Positions 62,065 to 64,000 of a stretch of 64,000 bases of DNA are shown here, piece by piece (the stretch's first letter is position 1; the number at the start of each line of letters is the position of its first letter). Made by a program: the position numbers and the translations under genes. Under the pieces are notes generated by a model. The model was not told the DNA's origin, made no database searches, and saw only the letters and a list, made by a program, of their open reading frames with translations. The stretch is taken from the NCBI RefSeq assembly GCF_007197775.1, contig NZ_CP041638.1, positions 806,001 through 870,000 on the forward strand. The letters are read 5' to 3'. This stretch comes from Thalassotalea sp. PS06 (GTDB taxonomy: Bacteria; Pseudomonadota; Gammaproteobacteria; Enterobacterales; Alteromonadaceae).

Positions 62065-63654
62065 ATGCGTTTAACGGTTGAATCAGAAGATAGAGTCGGA
62101 ATAACCCAGGAAATCCTGGCGAAAGTTGCTGTGCTTAAAGTGAACCTCATTGCAATGGAGGTGACGCGTTATCATACGTATCTGCATCTTGATACGGTAA
62201 GCTCAGCTCTGATAACCCAATTATTATCGATAGCCGGGGTAAACCAGGTTTACGAGATCGATTTATTGCCCGGTGAACGGACCGCGAAACAATTAGAAGC
62301 CATGTTGGCGAAAATACCAGAGCCGATTTTAGATATAGATCGCAATGGCCAGATACTGATGGCGAATCGCTCGGCGCAGCAAGCCTGGAAAAGCTTTTCT
62401 GGTAATACCGAGCAATCACCACTAATTGGCTCGATGATTTCAAACTGCGTTGAGCAGAAATTGCGGGTATTTTTAACCGAGCAATCGGTTACTCAGGAAA
62501 TTACTTTTTCCGGCATTCAATATTTCTGCGACATTACTCCAGTTAAAGTTGGGGGAAAGGTTCAGGGGGCAATTTTAGTACTTCGGTCATTGACCGATGT
62601 AGGGCGCCACCTGGCGGCAACGCAAACCAATGAACGGGGGGGATTTGATACCATTATCGGAAAATCTGTGAAACTTATGCAGGCGCTGGAACAAGCGCGC
62701 AAATTTGCGAATTTAGAGCTTCCTGTTTTGATTCAGGGAGAAACTGGTACCGGCAAAGAGCTGTTAGCGCGAGCGATTCATGACAACAGTGGGCGAACGC
62801 GTAAGCCATTTTTGGCGATTAACTGTGCGTCTCTTGCCGAGCATTTATTGGAAAGTGAATTATTTGGTTACGCCGCGGGGGCGTTTACTGGCGCCAAGAG
62901 TGGCGGTAAACCCGGGCTATTCGAGCTTGCCGATGGTGGCACGGTATTTCTAGATGAAATCGCGGAAATGTCGGTCTACTTGCAAGCCAAGTTGTTACGT
63001 TTTTTACAGGACTATCGTTTTCGACGCGTCGGCGGCCTAAAGGAAAAGCATGTCGATGTGCGGATCATCAGTGCTACCCATGAAAATTTATCGGCGTTGG
63101 TGGAGAGTAAATCCTTTCGTGAAGATTTGTTTTACCGCTTAAATGTCTTGAATCTTTCACTGCCAGGTCTTCGTGAACGCCAGAGCGATATTCCGTTGCT
63201 GGTCGAACATTTTGTAAAAAATGCCGCAACTCAGATAAATCTACCTGTTCCTGAAATCGCCCCAGGAGTCCAACAACAACTGCTAAATTATCGATGGCCA
63301 GGAAATGTTCGTCAGTTGCAAAACACCTTGTTCCGGGCGGTAGCTCTGGCTGAGGATGGGCTAGTTAATCAATTGGAGTTGGATGGAGATATTCCACAGC
63401 CGACACTTTCCACTAACGAGATGGTTGTAGGCATTGGTGAGACTAAAGCAAGCGCAGAAAACACTTCGCTAAAAGGTAGGAGCGAATCGGATTTCGATAA
63501 CCTTGGACAGGCTCATCGTGTTTTTGAAAAACAGCTATTTGAACGCATGCTGCCACTGTATCCAAGCACGCGAAAACTGGCAGAACGACTTGGTGTGTCG
63601 CACAACACCATTGCGCTTAAATTAAGGCAACACGGGTTATCGACGAAACGATGA
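62065..63654 (+). CDS. tyrR: TyrR-type transcriptional regulator
   Basis: A 529-residue regulator of aromatic amino acid genes. An ACT domain (1-75; MRLTVESEDRVGITQEIL) is followed by a PAS domain (about 80-185), an AAA+ domain with Walker A GETGTGKELLARAI near residue 225, and a C-terminal helix-turn-helix (KLAERLGVSHNTIALKL). The sigma-54 contact loop is intact (GAFTGAKSGG near residue 272), unlike E. coli TyrR and like PhhR of Pseudomonas. It may therefore activate sigma-54 promoters as well as repress. Confidence 0.92.
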   Translation: MRLTVESEDRVGITQEILAKVAVLKVNLIAMEVTRYHTYLHLDTVSSALITQLLSIAGVNQVYEIDLLPGERTAKQLEAMLAKIPEPILDIDRNGQILMANRSAQQAWKSFSGNTEQSPLIGSMISNCVEQKLRVFLTEQSVTQEITFSGIQYFCDITPVKVGGKVQGAILVLRSLTDVGRHLAATQTNERGGFDTIIGKSVKLMQALEQARKFANLELPVLIQGETGTGKELLARAIHDNSGRTRKPFLAINCASLAEHLLESELFGYAAGAFTGAKSGGKPGLFELADGGTVFLDEIAEMSVYLQAKLLRFLQDYRFRRVGGLKEKHVDVRIISATHENLSALVESKSFREDLFYRLNVLNLSLPGLRERQSDIPLLVEHFVKNAATQINLPVPEIAPGVQQQLLNYRWPGNVRQLQNTLFRAVALAEDGLVNQLELDGDIPQPTLSTNEMVVGIGETKASAENTSLKGRSESDFDNLGQAHRVFEKQLFERMLPLYPSTRKLAERLGVSHNTIALKLRQHGLSTKR

Positions 63655-63657
63655 TAC

Positions 63658-64000
63658 TTACGGATTGTTTATGCGAAACATACGGTAAACGCCGGTTTTT
63701 AAATAACCGCGGAACAGGTTTTTCTCAATCCTGGCCAAACGATTTTTAAGCTTTTCTCGTCGAACCAGATAGCGTAACGCTTTTATCACCTTTCGATCCT
63801 TTTGGTGTTTTGCTGCGCGCAAAAGGTTCTCGACGATTTTAAAATCTTCCAGAGTTCTTAGCCGCCAGTTTAACACCGGTTTCAAACTATCAAGTGGTTC
63901 CAATGTCGGACAATCGGTACTGAGCAACCTAAGAATCAAGCGGGTTCGAACGCATTTTTCGCATTCACCACAGTTGTATTCTTTGTCCATCCAGCAAACT
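63658..64000 (-). CDS. C-terminal part of an uncharacterised protein with a CxxC zinc-like motif
   Basis: The frame remains open to the window edge on the minus strand; residues before the apparent Met read V-C-W, so the real start lies outside. The visible end has YNCGECEKCVRTRLILRLL, a Cys-rich motif (N-C-G-x-C-x-K-C) seen in several uncharacterised proteins of polysaccharide loci as far as I recall. The last 60 residues are strongly basic. It converges on tyrR, with only three bases between the stops. Confidence 0.6.
   Translation of the reverse strand, partial: VCWMDKEYNCGECEKCVRTRLILRLLSTDCPTLEPLDSLKPVLNWRLRTLEDFKIVENLLRAAKHQKDRKVIKALRYLVRREKLKNRLARIEKNLFRGYLKTGVYRMFRINNP

Overview
The window reads as a chromosome segment of a gammaproteobacterium, most likely a marine Alteromonadales-type (or Kangiella-like) organism. 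The evidence is the gene order recJ-prfB-lysS and the block ffh / rpsP-rimM-trmD-rplS / aroF-tyrA / pheA / ypjD-yfjD, which is adjacent in Escherichia coli and is here kept but opened up by other genes. Base composition is moderate, genes are dense, and there is one insertion sequence and one REP-associated transposase. No rRNA, tRNA or CRISPR array was seen.

Layout. 1-3.4 kb: recJ (3' end), prfB with its programmed +1 frameshift, lysS. 3.4-3.8 kb: a 34-bp tandem repeat array. 3.9-10.8 kb: a KefG/KefB-type potassium efflux pair, two paralogous 94-residue membrane proteins, ylqF, a HIT protein, panE, a VanZ-like protein and yajQ. 10.8-14.7 kb: TPR-sulfotransferase, Asp/Asn hydroxylase and a second sulfotransferase, the last two both ending in SEC-C motifs. 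14.8-24.8 kb: an SNF-type transporter, a pseudouridine synthase, gshA, csaA, a broken cupin gene, a RAYT transposase flanked by inverted repeat copies, a lytic transglycosylase lipoprotein and a GMC oxidoreductase. 25-35.3 kb: yfjD, ypjD, a Cu/Zn-efflux-type permease, ffh, small accessory genes and the rpsP operon. 35.4-41.2 kb: acs, a hairpin-rich intergenic element, then aroF-tyrA behind a tyrosine-rich leader. 41.2-51.7 kb: an IS110-family element, an AsmA-like gene, an RND efflux pair, an 18-bp repeat array and an M16 peptidase lipoprotein. 51.7-64 kb: a TonB receptor, pheA with a phenylalanine-rich leader and attenuator, a DUF2058 gene, a glutaredoxin, msrPQ, a pseudouridine synthase, methionine gamma-lyase, tyrR and a truncated gene at the right edge.

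Two themes stand out. First, a short repeat with core AAGACACCCACYGTAA occurs at seven or eight loci. It is in tandem with an 18-, about 33- or 34-bp period or as scattered copies, nearly always downstream of a gene and in the sense direction of that gene. Two copies lie in frame inside a permease gene, and copies flank the RAYT gene in inverted orientation. I do not recognise this family. Second, aromatic amino acid synthesis is controlled here by leader peptides: a standard Phe leader at pheA, and an unusual Tyr-rich leader in front of aroF-tyrA, in a genome that also encodes TyrR.
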